Positions 41,602 to 50,127 are shown, counted from the stretch's first letter. The stretch: DNA of 64,000 bases from Streptomyces brasiliensis (GCF_014647875.1 NZ_BMQA01000034.1:18972-82971); one strand, 5' to 3'. Notes: generated from the letters alone by a model not told the origin. Translations and numbers: made by a program.

Positions 41602-43239
41602 ATGAGCGAGCCCTCGAAGCACATCGACTTCACGCACCGGCACGACGGCGAGGTACTCGGCGGTGTCCACGGCGGCAGCTCCGGACAGGCTGCCGTGGTC
41701 CTGCTCCACGGCGCCGGCAACGGCAGCAAGGAGCGGTTGCTGCCGTTGCTGGCGGAATTCACCGCCCGCGGCTGCCGCGGCCTGGCCTTCGACTTCTCCG
41801 GGCACGGCAAAAGCACGGGCGAGCTACGGGAGTTGAGTCTGCGACGGCGCTTCGAGCAGGCGGTGGCGGTGATCGACGCGCGGGTGCCCCCGGCCGAGCC
41901 CCTGATCCTGGTCGGGTTCAGCATGAGCGGCCAGACGGTGGCCGACCTCGCCCGGCACTACGGCGCCCGGGTCACGGCCCTCGGCCTGTGCGCACCGGCG
42001 GTGTACGCACCGGAGGCGTGGGACGTGCCGTTCGGCATCGGGGACGGCCGTTTCAGCGGGATCATCCGCACGCCGGGCAGCTGGCGCGGGTCCTGGGCGC
42101 TCGACGTACTAGGGGCGTACGAGGGCCGGGCGGTACTGGTGGTACCGGGCACGGACACGGTGATCCCGCCGGAGGTGACGGAGGCGGTACAGGAGTCACT
42201 GACAACCCGCGCCCAGTACACCCGCTTCGAACTCCCCGACGCGGACCACACGTTGGGCCTGTGGTTCCGCGATCACCCGGAGGACCGAAGGGAGTTCGCG
42301 GACGTGCTGCTGGACGGGCTGGACGACGGCGGCTGGACGGCCACGCGCGCGTGGGTGGCCAAGCAGCTTCCCGAGGGCCGCACGGTCGCCGCCAGCCGTT
42401 TCCTGTCGGGAGGCTGGAGTTCCCAGATGCGCGCACTCACCCTCGACGACGGCACCGACCGTGTCCTGCGCACCTTCGTGAAGCCCTTCTTCCGCCACCA
42501 CGCCCCCGGCCTGCTGACCCGCGAGGCCGACGTGCTCGGCCTGCTCGCCGCCCACGAGGACGTCCCGGCGCCCGTGCCGCTCGCGGTCGACGCCACGGCC
42601 GAACACTGCGACCACCCCAGCCTGTTGATGACCCGGCTGCCCGGCCGGGTCCGGGTGGACGAGGAGGATCTGGAGCGGCGGCTCGATCTGCTGGCGGCTC
42701 AGCTGGTCCGGGTCCACGAGGTCGTCCCCGACGAGCGTCCGCGCCCGTACCAGGCGTGGACCTCGGCGGACCGCGTGCGCGCGCCGCACGGCGCCCTCTG
42801 GGAGCGGGCGGTGGGTGTCCTGCGCCGTGAGCCGCCGTCGTACGAGGGCTGCTTCCTGCACCGGGACTTCCACCCCGGGAACGTGCTGTTCACGGGCGCG
42901 GGCGACGGGCTGCGGGTGAGCGGGGTGGTGGACTGGGTGGAGACCTCCTGGGGGCCGGCCGATCTCGACGTCGCACACTGCTCGACCGCGCTCGCGCTGC
43001 TGCACGGCCCGGAGCACGGGCTGGGCTTCCGCGCGCGCTACGAGGCCGCCGGCGGACGCGCGCAGGCCGCCGGCCCGGACCACCTCTACTGGCGCCTTCT
43101 GGACGCCCTCGCCTACTGCCCGGACGCCGCCAAGCTCGCCGGGCCGTGGCGCGACTCGGGCCGTACCGATCTGACGCCGGAGGTGCTGGCCGGTCGCCTC
43201 GAGGTGTACGTGGCCGGACTGATGGAGCGGTACGGCTGA
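41602..43239 (+). CDS. Fusion of an alpha/beta hydrolase and an APH-type kinase
   Basis: One reading frame of 545 residues holds two enzyme domains. Residues 1-240 are an alpha/beta hydrolase with VVLLHGAGNGSKERLL, LAFDFSGHGKS, a nucleophile elbow GFSMS (Ser107, the usual second Gly replaced by Ser), and His216 in DADHTLGLWF. Residues 255-545 are an aminoglycoside-phosphotransferase-like kinase: Lys294 (RTFVKPFF), the catalytic loop FLHRDFHPGNVLF (His420, Asp422, Asn427), and metal-binding Asp444 in VVDWVETSWG. No frameshift is needed. The substrate is not evident. The ATG at 41602 is preferred to a GTG at 41590. An antibiotic-resistance role is possible but not shown. Confidence 0.85.
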   Translation: MSEPSKHIDFTHRHDGEVLGGVHGGSSGQAAVVLLHGAGNGSKERLLPLLAEFTARGCRGLAFDFSGHGKSTGELRELSLRRRFEQAVAVIDARVPPAEPLILVGFSMSGQTVADLARHYGARVTALGLCAPAVYAPEAWDVPFGIGDGRFSGIIRTPGSWRGSWALDVLGAYEGRAVLVVPGTDTVIPPEVTEAVQESLTTRAQYTRFELPDADHTLGLWFRDHPEDRREFADVLLDGLDDGGWTATRAWVAKQLPEGRTVAASRFLSGGWSSQMRALTLDDGTDRVLRTFVKPFFRHHAPGLLTREADVLGLLAAHEDVPAPVPLAVDATAEHCDHPSLLMTRLPGRVRVDEEDLERRLDLLAAQLVRVHEVVPDERPRPYQAWTSADRVRAPHGALWERAVGVLRREPPSYEGCFLHRDFHPGNVLFTGAGDGLRVSGVVDWVETSWGPADLDVAHCSTALALLHGPEHGLGFRARYEAAGGRAQAAGPDHLYWRLLDALAYCPDAAKLAGPWRDSGRTDLTPEVLAGRLEVYVAGLMERYG

Positions 43240-43255
43240 TGCTGATGCGTGTCGG

Positions 43256-44596
43256 TCAGACCCCGGGGGCCGAGCGGATCACTCCCGCTGCCACCGCCGC
43301 GCCGAGGGCGACGTGGTCCGTGGTGGTCTGGTCGGCGTACTTCAGGGCGAAGCCGGTGACGGCGCGGTCGAAGGTGTCGGCGGTGCCCAGGTAGGAGGCG
43401 ATGGCGATGCGGTCGCCGGAGCGGGCGTGGGCACGGGCCAGGGCGGTGCCGCACAGCCGGGCGTAGTCGAGCAGCCCGCCCGGGGACATCCCGGCGACGT
43501 CGGCGGTGCCCTTCATGTCGCGCAGCTGGCGCCAGTAGAAGGCGCGGCCCTGGGGACCGGTCATCCAGCCCAGGAAGATGTCGCTCGCCGCCTGGAGCAT
43601 CCGCTGACCCGCGACGACACGGTGCCCGGGGTGGACGTACGGCCCGGTGGGCAGATGCTCCTCCAGCACCGACTTCTGGGCCTCCTTGATCTGCAGGAAC
43701 AGTGGGTCGTCGGAGTTCCGCCCGGCCAGCAGCACGATGAAGCACCGGGTGCCGACGCTGCCGACGCCGACGACCTTGCGGGCGGCGTCCACGAAGCGGT
43801 AGCGGTCCAGCAGGAGGCGGCGCTCCTCGGAGAGGGTGGAGCGGTAGTCGCTGAAGATCTTGCGCAAGGAGGCCTCGTCGGCGGCGCCGGCGGGTTCGAG
43901 GATCGGCGGGTCGTGGACGATGCGCCGCCGCCCGTCGACCACCTCCGTGAGCTTTCCGACGGCCTGGAGGCTGGTACGGCGGCGGGCGCGGGTGAGGCTG
44001 GCCTGTGCCCTGCCGCGCCGCCGGGCACAGCGCAGCAGAGGCACCAGGCTCTCGGCGTCGATGCGCTCGTACCAGACGGCCAGTTCACCGAGCCGGGCCA
44101 GCCGTCGCATGGACGTGCGGTAGGCGGCGACGGCGGCCAGGACCGCCCGGTGGACCTTCGCCTCGGGGTGCCCGTTCTCGCGCCCGGCCACCGCGACGGA
44201 CGCGGCGAGCCGTTTGACGTCCCACTCGAACGGACCGGGGAACGTCTCGTCGAAGTCGTTGAGGTCGAAGAGCAGCGCCCGCTCCGGGGAGGCGTACACC
44301 CCGAAGTTGAGCAGATGGGCGTCGCCGCACAGTTGCACGGTGAGCCCGGTGTTGGGCTGCGCGGCGAGGTCGGCGGCCATGACGGCGGCCGCGCCGCGCA
44401 GGAAGGCGAACGGCGAGCCGGACATCCGCCCGTACCGGATCGGCAGCAGTTCGGGCAGCCGGTCCCGGCCCTGCCTCTCCAGTACGGCGACGGGGTCGGG
44501 CCGGTCGACGGGCGGCAGCCAGTCGGCGTGGGCGGAGCGGGTGACGCGTTTGCGGGCGGCCTTGCCGCGGTCCACGCGGTCTGCCGGGGTGGTCAT
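43256..44596 (-). CDS. DUF2252 family protein
   Basis: A 446-residue cytoplasmic protein. Typical DUF2252 features are RYGRMSGSPFAFLRGAA, CGDAHLLNFGVYASPERAL, DFDETFPGPFEWDVKRLAAS, and VVGVGSVGTRCFIVLLAGR, then ARAHARSGDRIAIASYLG near the end. The order CGDAHLLNFG followed by FDLNDFDE recalls protein-kinase-like catalytic and metal motifs, and the family is distantly related to such kinases. Substrate unknown. Its stop lies 16 bases from the convergent fusion gene. It begins at ATG 44596. Confidence 0.88.
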   Translation of the reverse strand: MTTPADRVDRGKAARKRVTRSAHADWLPPVDRPDPVAVLERQGRDRLPELLPIRYGRMSGSPFAFLRGAAAVMAADLAAQPNTGLTVQLCGDAHLLNFGVYASPERALLFDLNDFDETFPGPFEWDVKRLAASVAVAGRENGHPEAKVHRAVLAAVAAYRTSMRRLARLGELAVWYERIDAESLVPLLRCARRRGRAQASLTRARRRTSLQAVGKLTEVVDGRRRIVHDPPILEPAGAADEASLRKIFSDYRSTLSEERRLLLDRYRFVDAARKVVGVGSVGTRCFIVLLAGRNSDDPLFLQIKEAQKSVLEEHLPTGPYVHPGHRVVAGQRMLQAASDIFLGWMTGPQGRAFYWRQLRDMKGTADVAGMSPGGLLDYARLCGTALARAHARSGDRIAIASYLGTADTFDRAVTGFALKYADQTTTDHVALGAAVAAGVIRSAPGV

Positions 44597-44766
44597 GCGG
44601 CGCGCCCCTTCCTCCGGTTCCGGTCACCTCCTGATCGCAGTGAAGGACGGAACGGCGGCGCCCGCACGCCGGGGACGGCGGTCCGGGTGACCGTGTCCCG
44701 CTGTCAGTGGCATGAGCGAGGATGCACCCAGGCGGCATCGGCGGCGGACGACGGGTGGAGGCCGGC

Positions 44767-45954
44767 ATGGACGACGGCGGACGGCGGCACATCGGCACGG
44801 AGGAGCGACGGGCCCGGCTCGCCCTGCGGCACCGACTGGCCGGTACGGCACGGGCGGCGGGCCCCGAAGCTGTCGCCGAAGCACTGGTCGCGCTGCACGG
44901 CACGGACCCGGCGACGGTGTACCTCGCCGTGGCCGCGCGGCTCGCGGAGCCGGTCAAGGCGGTGCCGGAGACGGAACGGGCGCTGTACGAGGACCGCACG
45001 CTGGTGCGGATGCACGGCATGCGGCACACGGTGTTCGTGTTCCCGGCCGACCTGACCGCCGTGGTCCACGCGTCGACGGGCCTGATGGTCGCGGCGCGCG
45101 AGCGGGCCTCGCTCCTCAAGGACATGGCCAAGGCGGGCGCTCCGGACGCTGCCTGGCTGGCGGAGGTCGAGGCGTCGGCGCTGTCCGCCCTGGCCCGGCG
45201 CGGCCAGGCGACGGCGGCGGAACTGGCGGCCGACGAGCCGCGCTTGCGCGAGCAGTTCGTGTACGCGGCCGGGAAGAGCTACGAGGGCGTCCACACCGTC
45301 TCGACGCGGCTGCTGAGGGTGCTGGGCGTGGAGGGCAAGGTGGTCCGCGGCCGCCCCCTCGGCTCCTGGACGTCGAGCCAGTTCCGCTGGGCGGTGGCAC
45401 CGGAACACCCCGAACTGGACGAGGCCGGGGCCCAGTCGGAACTGCTGCGCCGCTGGCTCGAGGCGTGCGGCCCGGCTACGGAGGCGGACCTGAAGTGGTG
45501 GACGGGGTGGCGGGTGACGGAGGTCCGCCGGGCGCTGACGACGATCGGGGCGCAGACGGTGTCTCTGGACGAGGGCACGACGGGCTTCGTGACGAGGGAC
45601 GACACCGAGCCGGTCAGCGACCCCGGGGAACCCTGGGCGGCCCTCCTCCCCGCCCTGGACCCGACGGCGATGGCCTGGCAGCACCGCGACTGGTATCTCG
45701 CCCCGGAACTACGGCCCCAGCTCTTCGACCGCAGCGGCAATGTGGGACCGACGGTGTGGTGGAACGGTCGGGTGGTCGGGGGGTGGGCGCAGCGCGGGGA
45801 CGGGGAGATCGTATGGCGGGTGCTGGACCCGACGGCGGGCCGCGAGGCGGAACCGACCGTCGCGGCCGAGGCGGAACGCCTGCGGAGAGTCCTGGCGGAG
45901 GCGAGGGTGACGCCACGCTTCAGAACGCCGCTGGAGAAGGAACTGTCGGCCTGA
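44767..45954 (+). CDS. AlkZ/YcaQ-like winged-helix (HTH_42) protein
   Basis: The HTH_42 family includes DNA glycosylases that remove bulky or crosslinked bases. Here ARLALRHRLAG is followed by VALHGTDPATVYLA (His44 to Asp47), the segment where active enzymes carry Gln-x-Gln or Gln-x-Asp. The middle has LVRMHGMRHTVFVFP and the C-terminus has LDPTAMAWQHRDWYL. The protein is 395 residues long. The ATG at 44767 has GGAGG upstream; an earlier ATG at 44722 does not. The changed catalytic motif may mean a distinct activity or none. Confidence 0.8.
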   Translation: MDDGGRRHIGTEERRARLALRHRLAGTARAAGPEAVAEALVALHGTDPATVYLAVAARLAEPVKAVPETERALYEDRTLVRMHGMRHTVFVFPADLTAVVHASTGLMVAARERASLLKDMAKAGAPDAAWLAEVEASALSALARRGQATAAELAADEPRLREQFVYAAGKSYEGVHTVSTRLLRVLGVEGKVVRGRPLGSWTSSQFRWAVAPEHPELDEAGAQSELLRRWLEACGPATEADLKWWTGWRVTEVRRALTTIGAQTVSLDEGTTGFVTRDDTEPVSDPGEPWAALLPALDPTAMAWQHRDWYLAPELRPQLFDRSGNVGPTVWWNGRVVGGWAQRGDGEIVWRVLDPTAGREAEPTVAAEAERLRRVLAEARVTPRFRTPLEKELSA

Positions 45955-45984
45955 GGAGGGGAATCCACTCGGCTCGGGCCGACA

Positions 45985-46060
45985 TCCCCGGTCGGTCCGG
46001 CGTTCGAGGACGAGGCCGTTCAGGCCGAAAGCGGGGCCCGGGGGCGGCAGCCCCCGGACA
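45985..46060 (+). repeat. Intergenic repeat-like segment and terminator after the AlkZ-like gene
   Basis: CGGTCCGGCGTTCGAGGACG and GGCCGTTCAGGCCGAAAGCG belong to a segment I recall as frequent between Streptomyces genes. It ends in the hairpin CCGGGGGC-GGCA-GCCCCCGG (46038-46057), probably the terminator of the upstream gene. Only one copy lies in this window. Confidence 0.45.
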
Positions 46061-46111
46061 CGAGCACCGACGCCGGGTGCCCGGCGGACACGGGGCACCC
46101 GGCGCCACGGC

Positions 46112-46426
46112 TCACCGCGTATAACGCATCAGCGCCCGCACCATGTGGCACGTGGTGTCCGACGGCGGATGCACACCGATCCGCCGGGCCGTGCTGCGGA
46201 TCGTCTCGTTGCGGGCCTGGTTCGGGACGTACACGCCGGAGTCGAGCAGGGCTATGGCCAGGCGCATGGCCTTGAGCCGGCGGTTGTGCGTGACGTACCA
46301 CTCGCGCGGCCGCCCGGCCGGCAGCGGACGCTTCGCCACGGGCGCGTACGGGAGATCGAGCTGGACGGGTCGCTTCGCGGTGGACTGGGTGGGCAGCGGC
46401 TTCGGCTTCAGTGCGGCAGCGGGCAC
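46112..46426 (-). CDS. Conserved hypothetical protein (104 aa), GTG start set by its ribosome site
   Basis: A basic protein with a proline-rich N-terminus and GRPREWYVTHNRRLKAMRLA, then LLDSGVYVPNQARNETIR and SDTTCHMVRALMRYTR. On the minus strand AGGAGG is directly followed by ATG CCC GTG. The ATG would be too close to use, and the GTG at 46426 is 6 bases away, so GTG is the likely start. The NHR/RR composition suggests nucleic-acid binding. I do not recognise a family. TTGACG (46540-46535 on this strand) may be part of its promoter. Confidence 0.62.
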   Translation of the reverse strand: MPAAALKPKPLPTQSTAKRPVQLDLPYAPVAKRPLPAGRPREWYVTHNRRLKAMRLAIALLDSGVYVPNQARNETIRSTARRIGVHPPSDTTCHMVRALMRYTR

Positions 46427-46834
46427 GGGCATCCTCCTGTCGCGGTCAGGACGTCGTACGGAACTTCCGCCGACGCCCTCGAACACTGCTTCCAGTTTAC
46501 TGCCCGGCACTGACATCCAGGGAGCCCGCAGGACACGTCAAAGGTCCAGGTGAGCAAGGGAATTGTCGAGGTGTCACACCAGATCCGCGAGGGGCGCGTG
46601 AGACGGCGGGAAATTCGAACAGACCCGGTGGTGAGCACGGCGCGGCCCCCGGTCCGCCACCCATCTGGGAAGCCGGCCGAGCCGAGCAAGTGGCCCAGTC
46701 ACCTGCCTCAGAAATGGCCCACATGGATGGGCCTTCTCGCGCATACGGTGGAGATCACGGCGAGAACCGGGCCGGGCGGCCGCGAGGCGGAGACAGTCTC
46801 GGGGGACGCCGGTCCCCAGGAGAACGAGGAACCC
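46427..46834. promoter_or_regulatory. Divergent intergenic region before the HD-domain gene
   Basis: About 400 bases between the divergent 104-residue gene and the HD-domain gene. A minus-strand TTGACG at 46540-46535 is a possible -35. Overlapping frames on both strands are shadow frames. Apart from short GC hairpins I see no gene or known motif. Confidence 0.3.
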
Positions 46835-47521
46835 ATGACCGAGCACCGCCCAGTGGTGAGCAGCGGAAGTGCGGCGACGGCCCGCACGGCCCGCACGGCC
46901 CTCGACGATCTCGTGGTGCCGGACACCGCCGCTTCGGCCGCCGCCCTGGAAGTGGCATCCGCCTACCAGTCCCCCGCCCTGCTCAACCATGCCGTACGCG
47001 CCTACGTGTGGGCGGCGGCCCACGGCACGGCACACGGCATCCGGTTCGACGCGGAACTGCTGTATGTGGCCGCGATGTTCCACGACATCGGTCTGGTGCC
47101 GGAGTTCGACAGTCACACCGTCTCGTTCGAGGAGGCCGCCGGCCATGTGGCACGGGTTTTCGCGGCCGGTGCGCAGTGGCCGGCGGAGCGCCGCGAACGC
47201 CTGGCAGAAGTGATCGTCAGGCACATGTGGCCCGAGGTGGACGTGTCCGTGGATCCCGAGGGGCACCTGCTGTCCCGCTCGACGGCCCTCGAGATCGTGG
47301 GCAGGAACGTGGACGACTTCAGCCCCGCCTTCCGGGCCGTGGTGCTCGAACGCCATCCCCGGCTGGGTCTCGCCACGGAGTTCCTGGCGTGCTTCCAGGC
47401 CCAGGCGGAGCGCAAGACGGACAGTTCCGCCGCACATGCGGTACGGTCCCGCCTCGAGGTAAGGATGGCGGCGAACCCGCTGGACCACGCCGCCTCCTCT
47501 TCACCGGCCGCCGGAGACTGA
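46835..47521 (+). CDS. HD-domain phosphohydrolase-like protein
   Basis: A 228-residue cytoplasmic protein with an HD metal-binding motif: LLNHAVRAYVWAAAHG, then YVAAMFHDIGLVPEFD (the HD pair) and HVARVFAAGAQWP downstream. It belongs to the family of small HD hydrolases of unknown substrate; fungal cyanamide hydratases are a distant comparison. GAGGA precedes the ATG. The next gene begins 26 bases later, probably co-transcribed. Confidence 0.82.
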   Translation: MTEHRPVVSSGSAATARTARTALDDLVVPDTAASAAALEVASAYQSPALLNHAVRAYVWAAAHGTAHGIRFDAELLYVAAMFHDIGLVPEFDSHTVSFEEAAGHVARVFAAGAQWPAERRERLAEVIVRHMWPEVDVSVDPEGHLLSRSTALEIVGRNVDDFSPAFRAVVLERHPRLGLATEFLACFQAQAERKTDSSAAHAVRSRLEVRMAANPLDHAASSSPAAGD

Positions 47522-47547
47522 ACTCCGCGGGCGGCTACCGTGTCCCC

Positions 47548-47910
47548 ATGGAGATCTGGATCAATCCGGCCTGTTCCAAGTGCCGCAGCGCTCTCACCCT
47601 CCTCGATGCCGAGGGTGCCGACTACACCGTGCGCCGCTACCTGGAGGACGTGCCGAGCGCGGACGAGATCAGGGGCGTGCTCGACCGTCTCGGACTCGAG
47701 CCGTGGGACATCACCCGTACCCAGGAAGCCGCCGCCAAGGAGCTGGGCCTGAAGGAGTGGCCCCGCGACGACGCCTCCCGTGAACGGTGGATCGGCGCCC
47801 TCGCCGAGCACCCGAAGCTGATCCAGCGGCCCATCATCACCGCGGACGACGGTTCGGCCGTCGTCGCCCGTACCGATGAGGCCGTACGCGACGCCCTCTC
47901 CCGGAAGTGA
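47548..47910 (+). CDS. ArsC/Spx-family thioredoxin-fold protein
   Basis: A 120-residue protein with INPACSKCRSALTLLDAEG. Cys9 and Cys12 form a CxxC motif at the start of a thioredoxin-like fold. IQRPIITADDG is the conserved Arg-Pro loop of the ArsC family that binds arsenate. It could be a glutaredoxin-type arsenate reductase or a redox regulator; true ArsC often has only one of the two cysteines. No other arsenic genes are nearby. It starts at ATG 47548. Confidence 0.85.
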   Translation: MEIWINPACSKCRSALTLLDAEGADYTVRRYLEDVPSADEIRGVLDRLGLEPWDITRTQEAAAKELGLKEWPRDDASRERWIGALAEHPKLIQRPIITADDGSAVVARTDEAVRDALSRK

Positions 47911-47950
47911 CCCCAACTCCCGCGTGACCCACGTCACTTCAGTGACTGCT

Positions 47951-47967
47951 GTAACCGCTGAGTAACC
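47951..47967 (+). promoter_or_regulatory. GTAACC direct repeat before the double-psi-barrel gene
   Basis: GTAACC-n5-GTAACC has an 11-base period, with looser GTGACC (47924) and GTCACT (47933) upstream. The 11-base spacing is like PhoP direct-repeat units, but the sequence fits only partly. It lies about 60 bases before the start codon. Confidence 0.3.
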
Positions 47968-48024
47968 CCGTTCGGCATCTCGTACATAGCGACGTACGCT
48001 CCCCCACCTCTTCAGGAGGCGCGC

Positions 48025-48699
48025 ATGTCGCACAGGAGAACTCTCAATACGAAGAAGAAGATCGGGCTGCTGGTCACCGCCGCCGCGGTGGCGGGCGGCG
48101 GGGCCTTCGCCCTGGCGGCCACCTCGAACGCCGCGCAGAGTCCGCAGAGCGCCCAGCCGCTGTCCGCCGCGAACTCGACCGTCTGCCAGGGGCTGGCGAC
48201 CGCCCTCGGCAACAACGGGAAGTTCATCGAGGGCCAGCGGGCCGCGCCGGACGCGCAGTCCGAGGCGCGGATCGCCAACCGCGAGGCGGTCATCGAGCAG
48301 ATCAAGGTCCAGCAGAAGGCGGCCGGTTGCGTCGTTGGGGAGTCGGCTCAGGGCTCCCAGGGGACGCAGCCCGCCCAGAACGGACAGCAGGGACAGCAAG
48401 GTCAGCAGTCCGCGCCGCCCGCCCAGAGCGGTGGCGGTGCCGCCGCCTCCGGGCAGCAGGTCTGCAACGGCTCCACCGTCACGCTCTCCGGCGAGGCCGG
48501 CGCCCCCGCCGCGTCCAGCAACCAGTTCCCGGCAGGGACCACGCTGAAGGTCACCAACCTGGACAACGACAAGTCCACGACCGTGAAGGTGACCTCCGTC
48601 TCCGGCAGTTGCGTCCTGCTCAACAACGCCGCCTTCGAACAGGTCCGGGAGCCCGGCAAGTTCCTGATCCGGCGTGTGCTGATCGAGAAGGTGGGGTGA
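48025..48699 (+). CDS. Secreted protein with double-psi beta-barrel-like C-terminus
   Basis: A signal peptide (KKKIGLLVTAAAVAGGGAFALA, cleaved near NAA) precedes a helical region with two cysteines (VCQGLATALGNNG and KAAGCVVG), a Gln/Gly-rich linker (PAQNGQQGQQGQQS), and a C-terminal domain. That domain has NQFPAGTTLKVTNLDNDKST and FLIRRVLIEKVG, like RlpA-type double-psi barrels. AGGAGG lies before the ATG. RlpA-type proteins bind or cut peptidoglycan glycan strands. The N-terminal half resembles that of the DUF1996 protein at 56.5 kb in layout. No catalytic Asp/His pair is visible. Confidence 0.78.
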   Translation: MSHRRTLNTKKKIGLLVTAAAVAGGGAFALAATSNAAQSPQSAQPLSAANSTVCQGLATALGNNGKFIEGQRAAPDAQSEARIANREAVIEQIKVQQKAAGCVVGESAQGSQGTQPAQNGQQGQQGQQSAPPAQSGGGAAASGQQVCNGSTVTLSGEAGAPAASSNQFPAGTTLKVTNLDNDKSTTVKVTSVSGSCVLLNNAAFEQVREPGKFLIRRVLIEKVG

Positions 48700-48702
48700 G
48701 AC

Positions 48703-49548
48703 TCAGCCGTCGAGAAACGCGGTGAGGCGGTCGGCGAGGCCCGTGGGTGCCGCCTGGGGCAACGCGTGGTGCGAGACGTCCGGGAGAACGGCCGTCTCCA
48801 CGCGCGGCAGCACCCGGGCCGCCTCGGCCGCCACCCGGTACGTGTCAACGGTCCTGCTGTTCCCGGCCAGGAGCAGCAGGACCGGCGTGTTCAGACCCCG
48901 CAGCGCGTCCGGTGCGGGGCGGGGACCGGTGATCGGCTTCTCCGCGGGAAAGCCCGCAGCCGCCTCCTGGAGGCTCAGCCAGTCCGGGTCCAGGGGCGCT
49001 CCCCCGGTCTCCCACGTCAGGAGGGCGCGGACGCGGGACGGCGTGGGCCGTAGCAGCATCGGCAGGGCGTGCAGCAGGTACGCCGTCTTGAACCCGGCGA
49101 AGCACTGGGTCGGGTCCAGGAGGAACAGACGGCGTACGCGGGCGGGCGCGTGCAGCGCGTAGTGCAGGGCGATCCAGGCGCCGTACGAGTGCCCGCCCAG
49201 GTCCGTGTCCCCGGCTCCCAGGGCGGCGAGCAGCGCGTCCAGCCAGGCCGTCAGGTCCGTGACCGTACGAAGGCCGCCCCGCGCGCTGCGGCCCGGCACG
49301 CCGGGCAGGTCCGCCGCGAGGACGCGGCGGGTGCGGGCCAGGTCGGCGGCCTGGGCGTACCAGGACGCCGAGGTCGCCCCTCCCCCGCCCGGCAGAAGGA
49401 GCAGTGGGGGCGCCTCGCGCGGGCCACAGGCGTTGACGTACGTGTCGCCGAAGGGCGTGGGCACGGTGAGCGCCTCGCGGTCGGCGGGCCACTTGGCCAT
49501 GACCTTGTCGTACGCAACGCGGAAGGCGTCTGGGTCGTACACGTTCAT
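48703..49548 (-). CDS. Alpha/beta-hydrolase
   Basis: A 281-residue cytoplasmic hydrolase. LLLLPGGGGATSASWYAQA forms the oxyanion-hole loop. The nucleophile elbow is GGHSYGAW, a perfect GxSxG. LLLLAGNSRTVDTYR and a C-terminal PDVSHHALPQA hold the acid and the histidine. It diverges from a marR-type gene whose putative operator lies 14 bases upstream of this ATG, so that regulator probably controls it. GGGGG precedes the ATG at 49548. Substrate unknown; lipid-like esters are possible. Confidence 0.87.
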   Translation of the reverse strand: MNVYDPDAFRVAYDKVMAKWPADREALTVPTPFGDTYVNACGPREAPPLLLLPGGGGATSASWYAQAADLARTRRVLAADLPGVPGRSARGGLRTVTDLTAWLDALLAALGAGDTDLGGHSYGAWIALHYALHAPARVRRLFLLDPTQCFAGFKTAYLLHALPMLLRPTPSRVRALLTWETGGAPLDPDWLSLQEAAAGFPAEKPITGPRPAPDALRGLNTPVLLLLAGNSRTVDTYRVAAEAARVLPRVETAVLPDVSHHALPQAAPTGLADRLTAFLDG

Positions 49549-49561
49549 GGAAACCCCCTAT

Positions 49562-49580
49562 TATCTCGTTGAGCGAGATA
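49562..49580. promoter_or_regulatory. Candidate MarR operator between hydrolase and marR genes
   Basis: TATCTCG-TTGAG-CGAGATA is a perfect 7-bp inverted repeat with a 5-base spacer. A further half-site, CGAGATGATAG, begins at about 49591. It lies 14 bases before the hydrolase start and about 43 bases before marR, as expected for an autoregulated divergent promoter. Confidence 0.75.
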
Positions 49581-49622
49581 CACGCTAACCGAGATGATAG
49601 CCCGACGAGAGGCAGGAGACGC

Positions 49623-50069
49623 ATGCCCGCTCCCGAGATGGAGATCGTCCACCTGCTGCGCGCGGTAGCCGTCGAACTCGGCCTGCACAGCGCCCGGTTC
49701 GCGAGCCGCAACGGCATGCACCCGACGGACGTCCGCGCCCTGATCACGCTGATGGACGCCCGGCGGGCCGGCGAGGAGATGACCGCCGGGCGGCTCGGCG
49801 CCGCGCTCGGGCTCAACTCGGCCGGGACCACGGCGCTGGTGGACCGGCTGGAGCGGGCGGGTCATGTGCGGCGGGTGCGGGGCGAGGGGGACCGGCGGAA
49901 GGTCCTCGTCGAGGTGGACGAGCGTGCCGTGGCGCTCGGGCAGGCGTACTTCGGGCCGCTGATCGACCGGTCGGTGGAGCTGCTGCGCGGGTACGACGAG
50001 CGTGAACTGGCCGCTGTCCGGAGCTTCCTGCGCGGGGTGCGGGACGCCGCCGGTCGAGAGGGCGAGTGA
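49623..50069 (+). CDS. MarR-family transcriptional regulator
   Basis: A 148-residue winged-helix repressor. The DNA-binding part is TAGRLGAALGLNSAGTTALV (recognition helix) and RLERAGHVRRVRGEGDRRKV (wing). The N-terminus has MEIVHLLRAVAVELGLHSAR for dimerisation. The ATG at 49623 has GGAG about 5 bases upstream. It is divergent from a hydrolase gene with a palindromic operator between them, so it is probably autoregulated and controls the hydrolase. The ligand is not known. Confidence 0.88.
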   Translation: MPAPEMEIVHLLRAVAVELGLHSARFASRNGMHPTDVRALITLMDARRAGEEMTAGRLGAALGLNSAGTTALVDRLERAGHVRRVRGEGDRRKVLVEVDERAVALGQAYFGPLIDRSVELLRGYDERELAAVRSFLRGVRDAAGREGE

Positions 50070-50127
50070 TCTTCCCTACCCCGCCGGATGGGTCCTCACA
50101 ATGTGAGCCGCGGCACAGAACGGCCAG

